Source: an uncultured Lachnospiraceae bacterium
Lineage (GTDB): Bacteria; Bacillota; Clostridia; Lachnospirales; Lachnospiraceae
Length of the DNA: 53,396 nt
Assembly: GCA_946626215.1 (NCBI GenBank)
Contig: CAMOUD010000002.1
Coordinates: forward strand, 1 to 53,396
Direction: 5' to 3'
The notes below the pieces were generated by a model. It did no database searches. It was not told the DNA's origin and worked only from the letters and a program-made list of their open reading frames with translations. Positions 1-8,435 of this stretch are shown piece after piece (position 1 is the first letter of the stretch; each line of letters begins with the position of its first letter). Position numbers and translations under genes: made by a program.

Positions 1-113
1 TCTGAACTGACCTTCTCCTGAAACACATACGCGGCCGGACGCGTCAGGCGCCCGGCCGCTTCTTTTATTTCTTTTCAGTTTTCTAAGGAGCCTTTCCCCG
101 GCCGTCTCCCGGC

Positions 114-623
114 TCAGACAAAGAAAAGGCACAGAAGACCCGACAGAACGCCGGCAAGGGCTCCCGCCAGGACGTCCGACAGAAAGTGGACGCCGAGAAT
201 GACCCGGAGCAGGGCCAGGATCACGCCGGCTCCCAGAAGGACCCGGCCCAGGACCGGCAGGTCCGACAGGATCAGCCAGGCCATGGCGATCACAAAGGCC
301 GAAAAGACATGGCGGCTGGGAAAGGACTGGCCCTCCTTGTCCTTGTACATGGCGGAGGGCTCCCCGAAGACCTCATAGGGCCTTTTCCTGTTGAGCTTCT
401 TCCGGACCAGGGTCAGGAGGACAAAAAAGACGCCGGGGACCAGGACGGCTCCCTCCAGGGCCTTCCATCTTCCTCCCGGGAAAAAGGACAGGGAGGCCAG
501 CAGCAGGGGATAGGAAAGAAAGACCGCCAGGGTCAGGAGCCGGTTGAAGCCGGCCAGGAAGGCCAGCAGCCGGGGCCTGGCCCTGAGGGCCTCCATCAGG
601 GCATGATAGGTCTCCTTACGCAT
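114..623 (-). CDS. PAP2-family (phosphatidic acid phosphatase type 2) membrane phosphatase
   Basis: Hydrophobic protein with PAP2 motifs KKLNRKRP, SFPSRH and RVILGVHFLSD. Confidence 0.88.
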   Translation of the reverse strand: MRKETYHALMEALRARPRLLAFLAGFNRLLTLAVFLSYPLLLASLSFFPGGRWKALEGAVLVPGVFFVLLTLVRKKLNRKRPYEVFGEPSAMYKDKEGQSFPSRHVFSAFVIAMAWLILSDLPVLGRVLLGAGVILALLRVILGVHFLSDVLAGALAGVLSGLLCLFFV

Positions 624-972
624 CTTTTCTGAAGGAATCTACCTTGAAGACATACTCGATCCCGTTCCCGTCGGCGTACTTGCGGATCTGGGTCGCCGCG
701 TTCATGCCGGTATAGGACTCGGCCAGGACATCAAAGGGATCCTTTTCTCCTCCGCCCAGCAGGGAAAAGAGCCTCCAGCTGTTCTCGGCGTTGAACCGGT
801 AGGAATATTCATAGACAGGCTCACCGTAGAAGGCCTCCACAGAGCTGCCTTCGTCCCGGCCGCACACCTTAAAGCGGCCCTTTTCCACCACAGCCGTGAT
901 CCGGGTGGAAAAATCCTCGGACCTCTCGTCGCACAGGACCAGGGACCTGCCGTTGTAATCTGCTACGATCAT
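616..972 (-). CDS. small hypothetical protein
   Basis: ORF restarting at MIVADYNGRS with a good RBS (ggaggagataag on minus strand); overlaps the start of the PAP2 gene by 8 nt. Confidence 0.6.
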   Translation of the reverse strand: MIVADYNGRSLVLCDERSEDFSTRITAVVEKGRFKVCGRDEGSSVEAFYGEPVYEYSYRFNAENSWRLFSLLGGGEKDPFDVLAESYTGMNAATQIRKYADGNGIEYVFKVDSFRKDA

Positions 973-1041
973 GGTCTTATCTCCTCCTTGCCATAGTAGT
1001 CCCATGATAGCAGAAAGCCGGGTGTTTGTGAAGAAGCCCCT

Positions 1042-1359
1042 TCAGGCGGCCGCCGCCTGCCTGGCCCGGCGGAGGGCCCTCCTTTTCCGGATCCCGGCCC
1101 GCTTCCTTTCCTTATAGTATTCCCGGGGCGTCGGGGCCAGAAAGAGCTCGGCGGCAAAATACCAGCCGGTCACCCCGAAGAAGGAGGCGGCCAGGAAGAA
1201 GGGCCAGGCGGCCCAGAGGGTCCAGGCGGCGGTCCCGGCGAAGACGGCCAGAAGGGCCCCGTGGATGAGCAGGGACCGGTTCCGGATCCGGACCGCGTCC
1301 CGGTAGGCGAGCCTCATGCCCATGATCGAAATCCTGTAGTCTGTTCCCTTCTGTCTCAT
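1042..1359 (-). CDS. small membrane protein, unknown function
   Basis: 105-aa ORF with two hydrophobic segments and a basic C-terminus. Confidence 0.55.
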   Translation of the reverse strand: MRQKGTDYRISIMGMRLAYRDAVRIRNRSLLIHGALLAVFAGTAAWTLWAAWPFFLAASFFGVTGWYFAAELFLAPTPREYYKERKRAGIRKRRALRRARQAAAA

Positions 1360-1567
1360 GTCCCTTCCTCCTTTGCTCGGGTCTTAAGGGGCCCGGCCTG
1401 ATCCGGGATCCCGTCCGGCAGGGCCCTGCCTGCCTGACACCCCTATAAAACCAGATCCGGTGTGCATAAATAAAGACATCAGAAGGGATAAATCTAAACT
1501 TTTCATAAACAATCATTCGGGGTATACTGGAAGCATACAGCTGACAGGGATTCTGAAAGGAGCAGCC

Positions 1568-2566
1568 ATGCAGGACGGAAAACTGGAGATCCTATACCTG
1601 ATGAAGATCCTGACCGAGGAGACGGACAAAGACCACGCCCTCAACGCCCAGGACCTGGTCCGGATCCTGGACCAGCGCTTTGACATTTCCGTCAGGAGCC
1701 GGACCATCTACAGCGACATTGCCAGGCTCCGCCGCTACGGGATCCCGGTGGAACAGAAGCGGGGCAGCCGGTACGGCTACTACGTGGAGGACCGCCTCTT
1801 CTCTCTCCCGGAGCTCAAGCTCCTGGTGGACGCGGTCCAGGCCTCCAAGTTCATCACCATCTCCAAGTCCGAGGTCCTGATCGGCAAGCTGGAGGGCCTG
1901 GCGGGCCGCCGGGACGCCGCCTCCCTCCAGCGCCAGGTCTTCATCTACAACCGGACCAAGGCCGAGAACGAGACCATCTATACCTCCGTGGACCTGATCC
2001 ATGCCGCCATGAACCGGGACCGGCAGATCTCCTTCCGCTACTGCGCCTGGACCCCGGACAAAAAGCTCAGGCCCCGCCGGGGCGGAGCCTTCTATATCCT
2101 CTCCCCCTGGAGCCTGACCTGGGACGAGGGCAACTATTACCTGGTGGCCTTCGACGCCGTCACAGGCCAGATCCGCCACTACCGGGTCGACAAGATGCAG
2201 GACATGACCCTGACGGACCTGCCCCGGAAGGGCCGGGAACGGTTCGAGGACTTTGACCTGGCCGCCTTCTCCCGCAAGACCTTTTCCATGTACGCGGGGC
2301 CGGACAGGACCGTGACCCTCCGCTGCCGGAACGAACTGGCCGGGGTCCTGATCGACCGGTTCGGCCAGGACATCATGACCGTCCCCGCCGGGGAGGGCTT
2401 CTTCCGCACCCACGTGACCGTGGCCGTCAGTCCCCAGTTCTACGGCTGGGTAACGGGCATCGGGGAGGGCCTGACCATCGAGGGCCCCGCCTCCGTCCGG
2501 GACGGCTACCGGATCTATCTGGAGCAGATCCTGGCGGGCTTTTCTTCCGACAGGATCCCGGACTGA
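1568..2566 (+). CDS. HTH + WYL-domain transcriptional regulator
   Basis: N-terminal HTH (DISVRSRTIYSDIARLRRYGIPVEQKRG) and WYL-like region (ISFRYCAWTPD...YILSPWSLTWDEGNYYLVAFD); ATG at 1568 preceded by aaaggagcagcc. Confidence 0.85.
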   Translation: MQDGKLEILYLMKILTEETDKDHALNAQDLVRILDQRFDISVRSRTIYSDIARLRRYGIPVEQKRGSRYGYYVEDRLFSLPELKLLVDAVQASKFITISKSEVLIGKLEGLAGRRDAASLQRQVFIYNRTKAENETIYTSVDLIHAAMNRDRQISFRYCAWTPDKKLRPRRGGAFYILSPWSLTWDEGNYYLVAFDAVTGQIRHYRVDKMQDMTLTDLPRKGRERFEDFDLAAFSRKTFSMYAGPDRTVTLRCRNELAGVLIDRFGQDIMTVPAGEGFFRTHVTVAVSPQFYGWVTGIGEGLTIEGPASVRDGYRIYLEQILAGFSSDRIPD

Positions 2567-2598
2567 AGACCGGACTGCATCCAGGACTGAACAAAGGA

Positions 2599-2638
2599 CC
2601 GCCCTGTTTCCGCCTCCCGGGAGGCAGGAACAGGGCGG
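2599..2638. terminator. inverted repeat between convergent genes, likely terminator
   Basis: ccgccctgtttccgcctcccgggaggcaggaacagggcgg; no strong U-tract. Confidence 0.5.
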
Positions 2639-2693
2639 CTGATGATCTAACAGGATTCTTCCGCGGTCAGGGACCCGGCTTCCGGGGCATGCC

Positions 2694-4172
2694 TCAGTCT
2701 CCGTCCTTCTGGGCGATCCCGTTCCTTTCAAAGTACTTGACCAGACGGGAAATGGCGCGGCTGGTCCGGAGGTAGTTGAAGGAATGGATGTTGGCGGTCA
2801 CATGGTCCGTGGTGACCACCTCCACCGTATCGCCCTCCTGGAGGCGGGTATAGGCCTGGAGATGGGTCTTGTTGAAGTTGATCATGGCGTAGTCGAAATG
2901 CAGGCCCACCTCGGAATGGATCATGAAGGCGAAGTCCAGGACCGTGGCTCCCTTGTCGATGAAGGTGCCGGACCCGTCCCGGCGGAAGACCTTGATCTTT
3001 TCATTGTAGGTATCGGTGGGGTTGACCTCGTTGACGTCCGTGTAGGGGGTCATCTCGGCCGAATCCGCGGCCCTGCCCAGGCGGAACTTGAGCTGGTCCT
3101 TCTGGGTCCTGAGGAAGAGCCGGTAGAGGTTGTCGAACCGGTCCGCCAGGAGGAGGTAGGTGGCGTCGTTGTGGGCCGTCCTGTTGATCCGAAGGACCGT
3201 GATCCCCTCTTTTTCCAGAGCCGTCTCATAGAAGAGGAAGAAGACGTCGTAGAGGGACTTGTCCGGCGTATAGACCAGGGCGTCATCCGAATAGATGAGG
3301 GTCAGGTCATAAAGGGGGACATTCTCCTTGTTGAAGAGCCGGCCGAATTCCTGGGACAGGTTGCCGGCCCGGCTGGTTATGTTCCGGAAGATCGAATAGG
3401 AGTAGCGGTGGGCCAGCTGGAAGTCCAGCACGTAGCGGCGGGCCCCCGTCAGGGAGTCTTCCACGCCCTCGTCGCCCAGGAAGACGTCCACCAGGGTCTG
3501 GATCGTCTTCTCGCTGGAGTTGTAGTTGCGCTCCAGCAGCTCCTCATAGAGCTGGCCGATCCTGGTATGGTGGGCCCTGTGCTCGATGGCAAAGCAGAGG
3601 TCCTCCAGGTCCTCCGCCAGCTCATAGGCCCCCTCCTCCACGATCATGGGGACCAGGATGTCCCGGGTATGGCGGGCCTTGGCCAGCTGCTTGGCCTCCG
3701 GCAGGGCAAAGATGGTATGGAGGTTGTCCAGCCTGTCCGCCGTCTTGATAAAGAGGGCGGAATCGGAGATATTGCGCTGGAGCTTGGCGTCCGTCAGGGC
3801 GTCCAGCTCCTCCTTGGACATCTTCTGCCGGCTCTGGAGCTCCCGCTTGACCTCCGAGACCGCGTCCACCAGATAGGCCGTATCATGGCCGAACTGGCTC
3901 CTGACCTCATCCACCGTCACCCCGCAGTCCTCCACCACGTCATGGAGCAGGGCCGCGATCACGACCTCGTCCCCCAGGCCCCACTGGGCCACGTAGCGGG
4001 CGACCCGCATGGGATGCTTGATATAGGCCTCGCCGCTCTTGCGGTACTGGCCTTCATGGCGGACAGAGGCGAACTGATAGGCCTTCTCCAGGGCCTTTCG
4101 GTTGTAGAGGCGGTGGTAGGACTCGATGGCGGCGATGATCTCCCGGAATTCACATTCCATTCTGTACATCAT
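2694..4172 (-). CDS. HD-domain + C-terminal TGS protein (RelA/SpoT-like without a recognisable synthetase motif)
   Basis: HD motifs YIKHPMRVA, ALLHDVVED, IKTADRLDNL; TGS-like VFRRDGSGTFIDKGATVLDFAFMIHSEVGLHFDYAMINF; canonical synthetase motifs not seen. Confidence 0.75.
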   Translation of the reverse strand: MMYRMECEFREIIAAIESYHRLYNRKALEKAYQFASVRHEGQYRKSGEAYIKHPMRVARYVAQWGLGDEVVIAALLHDVVEDCGVTVDEVRSQFGHDTAYLVDAVSEVKRELQSRQKMSKEELDALTDAKLQRNISDSALFIKTADRLDNLHTIFALPEAKQLAKARHTRDILVPMIVEEGAYELAEDLEDLCFAIEHRAHHTRIGQLYEELLERNYNSSEKTIQTLVDVFLGDEGVEDSLTGARRYVLDFQLAHRYSYSIFRNITSRAGNLSQEFGRLFNKENVPLYDLTLIYSDDALVYTPDKSLYDVFFLFYETALEKEGITVLRINRTAHNDATYLLLADRFDNLYRLFLRTQKDQLKFRLGRAADSAEMTPYTDVNEVNPTDTYNEKIKVFRRDGSGTFIDKGATVLDFAFMIHSEVGLHFDYAMINFNKTHLQAYTRLQEGDTVEVVTTDHVTANIHSFNYLRTSRAISRLVKYFERNGIAQKDGD

Positions 4173-5290
4173 TCACCTGCTTTCTCGGTATCGATCTCAT
4201 GGACGGCCGCGGTCTCGGCAGCCCCGCGGAGCAGGTCATCCGCCTCCGCGACGCTTTCCTCCTTTACGAAATGATACCAGCTGTCGTCGTCCCGGCCTGA
4301 GACCTTGGCGTAGCGGAAAAGGTTCCGTTCCATGTTGCGCCGGACGGCCCTTTCGATGTTGGCCCGGATGATGATGTTCTTCTGGGCGGCCGTCAGGTCT
4401 CCTGCCACAGGCTCTGTCATGTTCTCAAAGACCGCCAGGATCTCCTCGGTCTCCTCCTCCACATTGACAGGAGGGACGCTGAGCAGGAGGTGATAGTGGA
4501 TCTCCTCCTCGGAGACATCCAGGGGCATGCGGGAGATGCCCATGAACTGGACGGTGGGAGTGGACTCCCGTCCCCGGGAGACCGAATTGATGGTGCCGAT
4601 GCCGCCCTTGAAGTTGGTCTTGTTGGAATCCACCCGGTAAAAGATGGCCAGGGCCCTGTCCTTTTCCCCGTACTTCATGGTCAGGAACATATGGTGCTGG
4701 GTCAGGGTCACGTCCCCGATATAGAATTCCAGCTCCTCATGGCCGTTCATGTAGGCCATGACCTTGCGGGAATCCTTCTGGCTGCGGACCAGCCTGTGGA
4801 TGGCGGCGGCGTTCTCCCTGTCCGGAATGCCCATGACCGCGCAGCAGTTGAACCTGGCCTCTCTTCCGTCCTCGGAGTCCTCATAGATATGGAGAACGCC
4901 GAATTTCAGGGATCTGGCAGGTGAATTGTAGTCGGCCCCCATGTACTTGCCTGTATCCAGATAGTAGGCACAGTAGCTGCCGCAGTACTTCCGATAGCTG
5001 GCCCTTTCCTTTTCGCTGATGACCTCCGGGATCATCTGGGCCGTCTGCATGCGGGTGAAAAGAAGTTCATCGATGCTGATGCCGTAGATCCTGTGGAAGC
5101 GGATCAGGAACTCTGTGGAGGGCATGGTGTTGCCGTTGCAGTAGCCGGAGATGGTGGATTCCACCATGCCGGTATTCCTGGCAAGGTCCTTCTGGGTCAT
5201 CCGGTTGGCCTTGAGGAATTCCCGGAGATTGTCCGGGAAGTAAAGTCTGGCAGACTGCGGACTGTCTGCTGTCTTTTTTCCCTGTGTCAT
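4169..5290 (-). CDS. XRE-family transcriptional regulator with large C-terminal domain
   Basis: N-terminal HTH (LREFLKANRMTQKDLARNTGMVESTISGYCNGNTMPSTEFLIRFHRIYGISIDELLF) followed by about 290 aa without an obvious family; 4-nt overlap with the HD-TGS gene. Confidence 0.8.
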   Translation of the reverse strand: MTQGKKTADSPQSARLYFPDNLREFLKANRMTQKDLARNTGMVESTISGYCNGNTMPSTEFLIRFHRIYGISIDELLFTRMQTAQMIPEVISEKERASYRKYCGSYCAYYLDTGKYMGADYNSPARSLKFGVLHIYEDSEDGREARFNCCAVMGIPDRENAAAIHRLVRSQKDSRKVMAYMNGHEELEFYIGDVTLTQHHMFLTMKYGEKDRALAIFYRVDSNKTNFKGGIGTINSVSRGRESTPTVQFMGISRMPLDVSEEEIHYHLLLSVPPVNVEEETEEILAVFENMTEPVAGDLTAAQKNIIIRANIERAVRRNMERNLFRYAKVSGRDDDSWYHFVKEESVAEADDLLRGAAETAAVHEIDTEKAGE

Positions 5291-5515
5291 TGCTTTTCCT
5301 CCCCTTATACTGGTTTTTTGTCTGCACTGACATGCCTTTTTATGTATGCCATTATACGTCAGACGATAGAGGTTGGCAATGTGAAATCTTCAGAAAATTC
5401 ATCGTTTTCATTTCGCTCCATCGGTTTTTCCGAACACTCCGGCAGTATGCGCTTCCCTCCTTCAGATTTTTTATAAATTCTTTCGAAATAATTACAAAAT
5501 TCTTACATAAAAAGA

Positions 5516-5540
5516 CGGGCAGAGAAATAATCTCTGCCCG
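5516..5540 (-). terminator. Rho-independent terminator of the malQ-trmD transcript
   Basis: cgggcagaga-aataa-tctctgcccg, followed on the minus strand by tctttttat. Confidence 0.85.
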
Positions 5541-5587
5541 GATCTCTGTTCTTATGCATGGCTTCCGGCCCGGAGGCCGGCCCTTTC

Positions 5588-5839
5588 TCAGGCCTGGGGG
5601 TCCTGGCCTCCGCCGAGGCTCTTCAGCTCCTCCAGAAGGGCCAGGTCTTCTTCGGTGATCCTGATATTGCAGGTCACGGGCGCCTGGCCGGGCTTGGTCA
5701 CGGAGACCTCAAAGACCGTATCGGCCGGGACTCCGCCCAGGATCTCGTTCCTGAAAAAGGCTACTGCCTTGGGATGGCGGGCCGTGAATTCACCGCGCAT
5801 CTTCATCAGCTTCATCAGTGCCATAGGATTGACTGCCAT
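5588..5839 (-). CDS. small conserved-looking protein, unknown function
   Basis: ORF from MAVNPMALMKLMKMRGEFTARHPKAVAFFRNEI; RBS aaggagcacc on minus strand; overlaps the trmD 3' end by 50 nt. Confidence 0.65.
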   Translation of the reverse strand: MAVNPMALMKLMKMRGEFTARHPKAVAFFRNEILGGVPADTVFEVSVTKPGQAPVTCNIRITEEDLALLEELKSLGGGQDPQA

Positions 5840-6578
5840 TGGTGCTCCTTTCTTCTTCCCGGATCTCTTCAAGTAGCCGGGCCTCCTCCCCTGTCAGGGT
5901 TTTCTTCTCCAGAAGGTCGGGCCTGAAGCGGAGGGTCTCCCGCAGGGACTCCTTCAGGCGCCAGATCCGGATCCTTTCGTGGTGGCCCGACAAAAGGACC
6001 TCCGGGACCTTCCTGCCCCGCCAGAGGGCGGGCTGGGTATACTGGGGATATTCCAGAAGACCGTTCTCAAAGGACTCCTCCTCCGCGCTCCCTTCCTTCA
6101 GGTTCCCCTCCAGAAGGCGCAGGACCGAGTCCGCCACGGCCATGGCGGGGATCTCTCCTCCGGTCAGGACATAGTCCCCCAGGGAGATCCGCATGTCGAC
6201 CCGGTCATAGAGCCTGGCGTCCATGCCCTCATAGCGGCCGCAGACCAGGATCAGGTGGCGGCAGCGGGACAGGTCCCTGGCCGTCCTCTGGTCATAGGGC
6301 AGGCCGGCCGGGACCAGGGCGGCCCGGACGACGCCCTCCGAGGGCCCCCGGCGGACTGCCTCCTCCATGGCCCTCATGACCGGCTCCGGCCTGAGGAGAA
6401 GCCCCCGGCCCCCGCCGAAGGGGGAATCATCGATATGCCGGAAGCTCCCTCCGGCAAAGGGCCTGATATCCAGGATCTCGACCTGGCCCAGGCCTCTTTC
6501 CCGGGCCCTTTCCACCACATGGGAGGTCAGAAAGCCCCGGAAAAGATCCGGACACATGGTCAGGATGGTGATCTTCAA
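5790..6578 (-). CDS. trmD: tRNA (guanine-N1-)-methyltransferase TrmD
   Basis: MKITILTMCPDLFRGF, DDSPFGGGRGLLLRPEP, LVCGRYEGMDARL, SLGDYVLTGGE. Confidence 0.95.
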   Translation of the reverse strand: MKITILTMCPDLFRGFLTSHVVERARERGLGQVEILDIRPFAGGSFRHIDDSPFGGGRGLLLRPEPVMRAMEEAVRRGPSEGVVRAALVPAGLPYDQRTARDLSRCRHLILVCGRYEGMDARLYDRVDMRISLGDYVLTGGEIPAMAVADSVLRLLEGNLKEGSAEEESFENGLLEYPQYTQPALWRGRKVPEVLLSGHHERIRIWRLKESLRETLRFRPDLLEKKTLTGEEARLLEEIREEERSTNGSQSYGTDEADEDAR

Positions 6579-8101
6579 GCCTCCGTCTCCTCTTCCTTTT
6601 CCGGCGCAGGGATCCTGCCGTAGAGAGCGGCCAGCTCCCGGATGCTGCGGGCCAGGTTGTCAGAAAGGAAGTTGGCGGGCAGTCTCCACTGCCAGTTGCT
6701 GCCGATGGTGCCGGGCTCGTTGATCCTGGCTTCCTTCCCCTTGACCAGGTAGTCCTGGAGGGGCACGATGCACAGGTCGGCCGGAGACCGGTAGGCCTCC
6801 CGGATGAAGTCCCAGACGAACTGGCCGTAGTCCGTATTCACCGAGTTGATGAAGCGGCGGGCAAAGTCCCTGTCATGGTCGCTGGTCTCTTCGATCCAGG
6901 CCCTTGTGGTGGTATTGTCATGGGTCCCCGTATAGACCACGCAGTTGCGCTCATGCCGGTAGGTCAGGTACCAGGAGGATTCCGACCAGTCGAAGGCGTA
7001 CTGGAGGACCTTCATGCCGGGGAAGCCCGTATCCTTTAAGAGCTTCTGGCTGGACTTGGTGATCTCGCCCAGGTCCTCGGCGATGATCTCCAGGTCTCCC
7101 AGCTCCTTTTTCAGGGCCCGGAAGAAGGACATGCCGGGGCCCTTGCAGAGCGTCCCGTTCTCGGCGGTCTCATCCCCGTAGGGGACCTCGTAGTAGGAAT
7201 CAAAGCCGTTGAAGTGGTCGATCCGGATCACGTCCATCATCTCGTAGCTGCGGCGGATCCGGCGGATCCACCAGTCATAGCCGGACTTCTTCAGGACCTT
7301 CCAGTCATAGATGGGATTGCCCCAGAGCTGGCCCGTCTTCGAATGGGCATCCGGAGGGCAGCCCGCCACTACGACAGGGACCAGGTCCTTGTCAAAGCGG
7401 AAGATCTCGGGATGGGCCCAGCTGTCCACCGAGTCCATGGCCGCGTAGAAGGGGATGTCGCCGATGATCCTGACGCCCTTTTCGGCCGCATAGGCCCTGA
7501 GGGCCCGCAGCTGCTGGTCGAACTTATACTGGACAAAGCAGAAGAAGGCGATGGTGTCGGCCCTCTCCAGACGGATCTCCTCCATGGCGTCGGGATCCCT
7601 GTCCCTGTCCGCGTCGAACCAGTCGGTCCAGGCGTAGCCGTGATATTTTTCCTTAAAGGCCATATAGAGGGCGTAGTCCTTCAGCCAGAAGGATTCCCTC
7701 TTCAGGAAGTCCAGGTAGTCCCTGTCCCTGTCCAGGCCCTGGCTGCGGAAGCGGCCGAAGGCGGTCCTGAGCAGGTCAAGCCGGTTGTTGTAGAGGGCGC
7801 CGTAGTCGACCCTCTCCTCATCCTTGCCGAAATCCCGGCTCCAGCACTCATCCCAGGTCAGAAGGCCCTCCTGGATCAGGGTCTCGGGGGATACGAAATA
7901 GGGGTTGCCCGCGAAGGCGGACACGCACTGGTAGGGGGAATCGCCGAAGCCCGTGGGGCCGAAGGGAAGGACCTGCCAGTAGGTCTGGCCGGAGGCCGCG
8001 AGGAAATCAACAAAGTCAAATGCTTCCTGTGAAAAACAACCGATACCGAACCTGGAAGGCAGGGAGGATATCGGAAATAAAATACCGCTTGCTCGAGTCA
8101 T
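6575..8101 (-). CDS. malQ: 4-alpha-glucanotransferase (GH77, amylomaltase)
   Basis: MTRASGILFPISSLPSRFGIGCF, IIGDIPFYAAMDSVDSWAH, VIRIDHFNGFDSYYEVPYGDETAENG, IIAEDLGEIT, YTGTHDNTTT. Confidence 0.95.
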   Translation of the reverse strand: MTRASGILFPISSLPSRFGIGCFSQEAFDFVDFLAASGQTYWQVLPFGPTGFGDSPYQCVSAFAGNPYFVSPETLIQEGLLTWDECWSRDFGKDEERVDYGALYNNRLDLLRTAFGRFRSQGLDRDRDYLDFLKRESFWLKDYALYMAFKEKYHGYAWTDWFDADRDRDPDAMEEIRLERADTIAFFCFVQYKFDQQLRALRAYAAEKGVRIIGDIPFYAAMDSVDSWAHPEIFRFDKDLVPVVVAGCPPDAHSKTGQLWGNPIYDWKVLKKSGYDWWIRRIRRSYEMMDVIRIDHFNGFDSYYEVPYGDETAENGTLCKGPGMSFFRALKKELGDLEIIAEDLGEITKSSQKLLKDTGFPGMKVLQYAFDWSESSWYLTYRHERNCVVYTGTHDNTTTRAWIEETSDHDRDFARRFINSVNTDYGQFVWDFIREAYRSPADLCIVPLQDYLVKGKEARINEPGTIGSNWQWRLPANFLSDNLARSIRELAALYGRIPAPEKEEETEA

Positions 8102-8150
8102 ACTGTTTATGCTCCTTCATTTATTAAGGGAACCGAAGTCCCCCTTGATG

Positions 8151-8179
8151 ATTATAGGGAGGACCCCCTCAAAAGTCAA
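8151..8179 (-). promoter_or_regulatory. sigma-A-type promoter for malQ-trmD
   Basis: Minus strand TTGACT (8179-8174), 17-nt spacer, TATAAT (8156-8151). Confidence 0.75.
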
Positions 8180-8238
8180 ACCGGCCCCGTCTCTCAGGGA
8201 CCTCAGACCGCCAACAATATTTTCCGGCAGCAAAAAGA

Positions 8239-8270
8239 CTCCGGCAGGTCCCATCCAGGACCTGCCGGAG
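8239..8270 (-). terminator. Rho-independent terminator
   Basis: 13-bp perfect stem ctccggcaggtcc-catcca-ggacctgccggag followed on the minus strand by tcttttt. Confidence 0.85.
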
Positions 8271-8435
8271 CCATTTTCCCCTATGATCTGCGAGGGCAGT
8301 TGAATAGCCGTTCGCTTTCACCCTCTAAGTATAGCACGGGAGCGGAAGAATTGTCCACATATTTATCTGTATTAATGAAATTAATCCGTTTTTTCGCAAA
8401 ATTCACTTTATTTTGCAGATTCTCAGACCATTCCA

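Noticed and set aside
2694-4172. Calling this gene a bifunctional Rel/SpoT
   Set aside because: Canonical synthetase motifs are not visible and no ACT/RIS domains follow the TGS; annotated as HD-TGS only.
2784-4274. 496-aa plus-strand ORF opposite HD-TGS gene
   Set aside because: Shadow ORF; no recognisable domain, biased composition.
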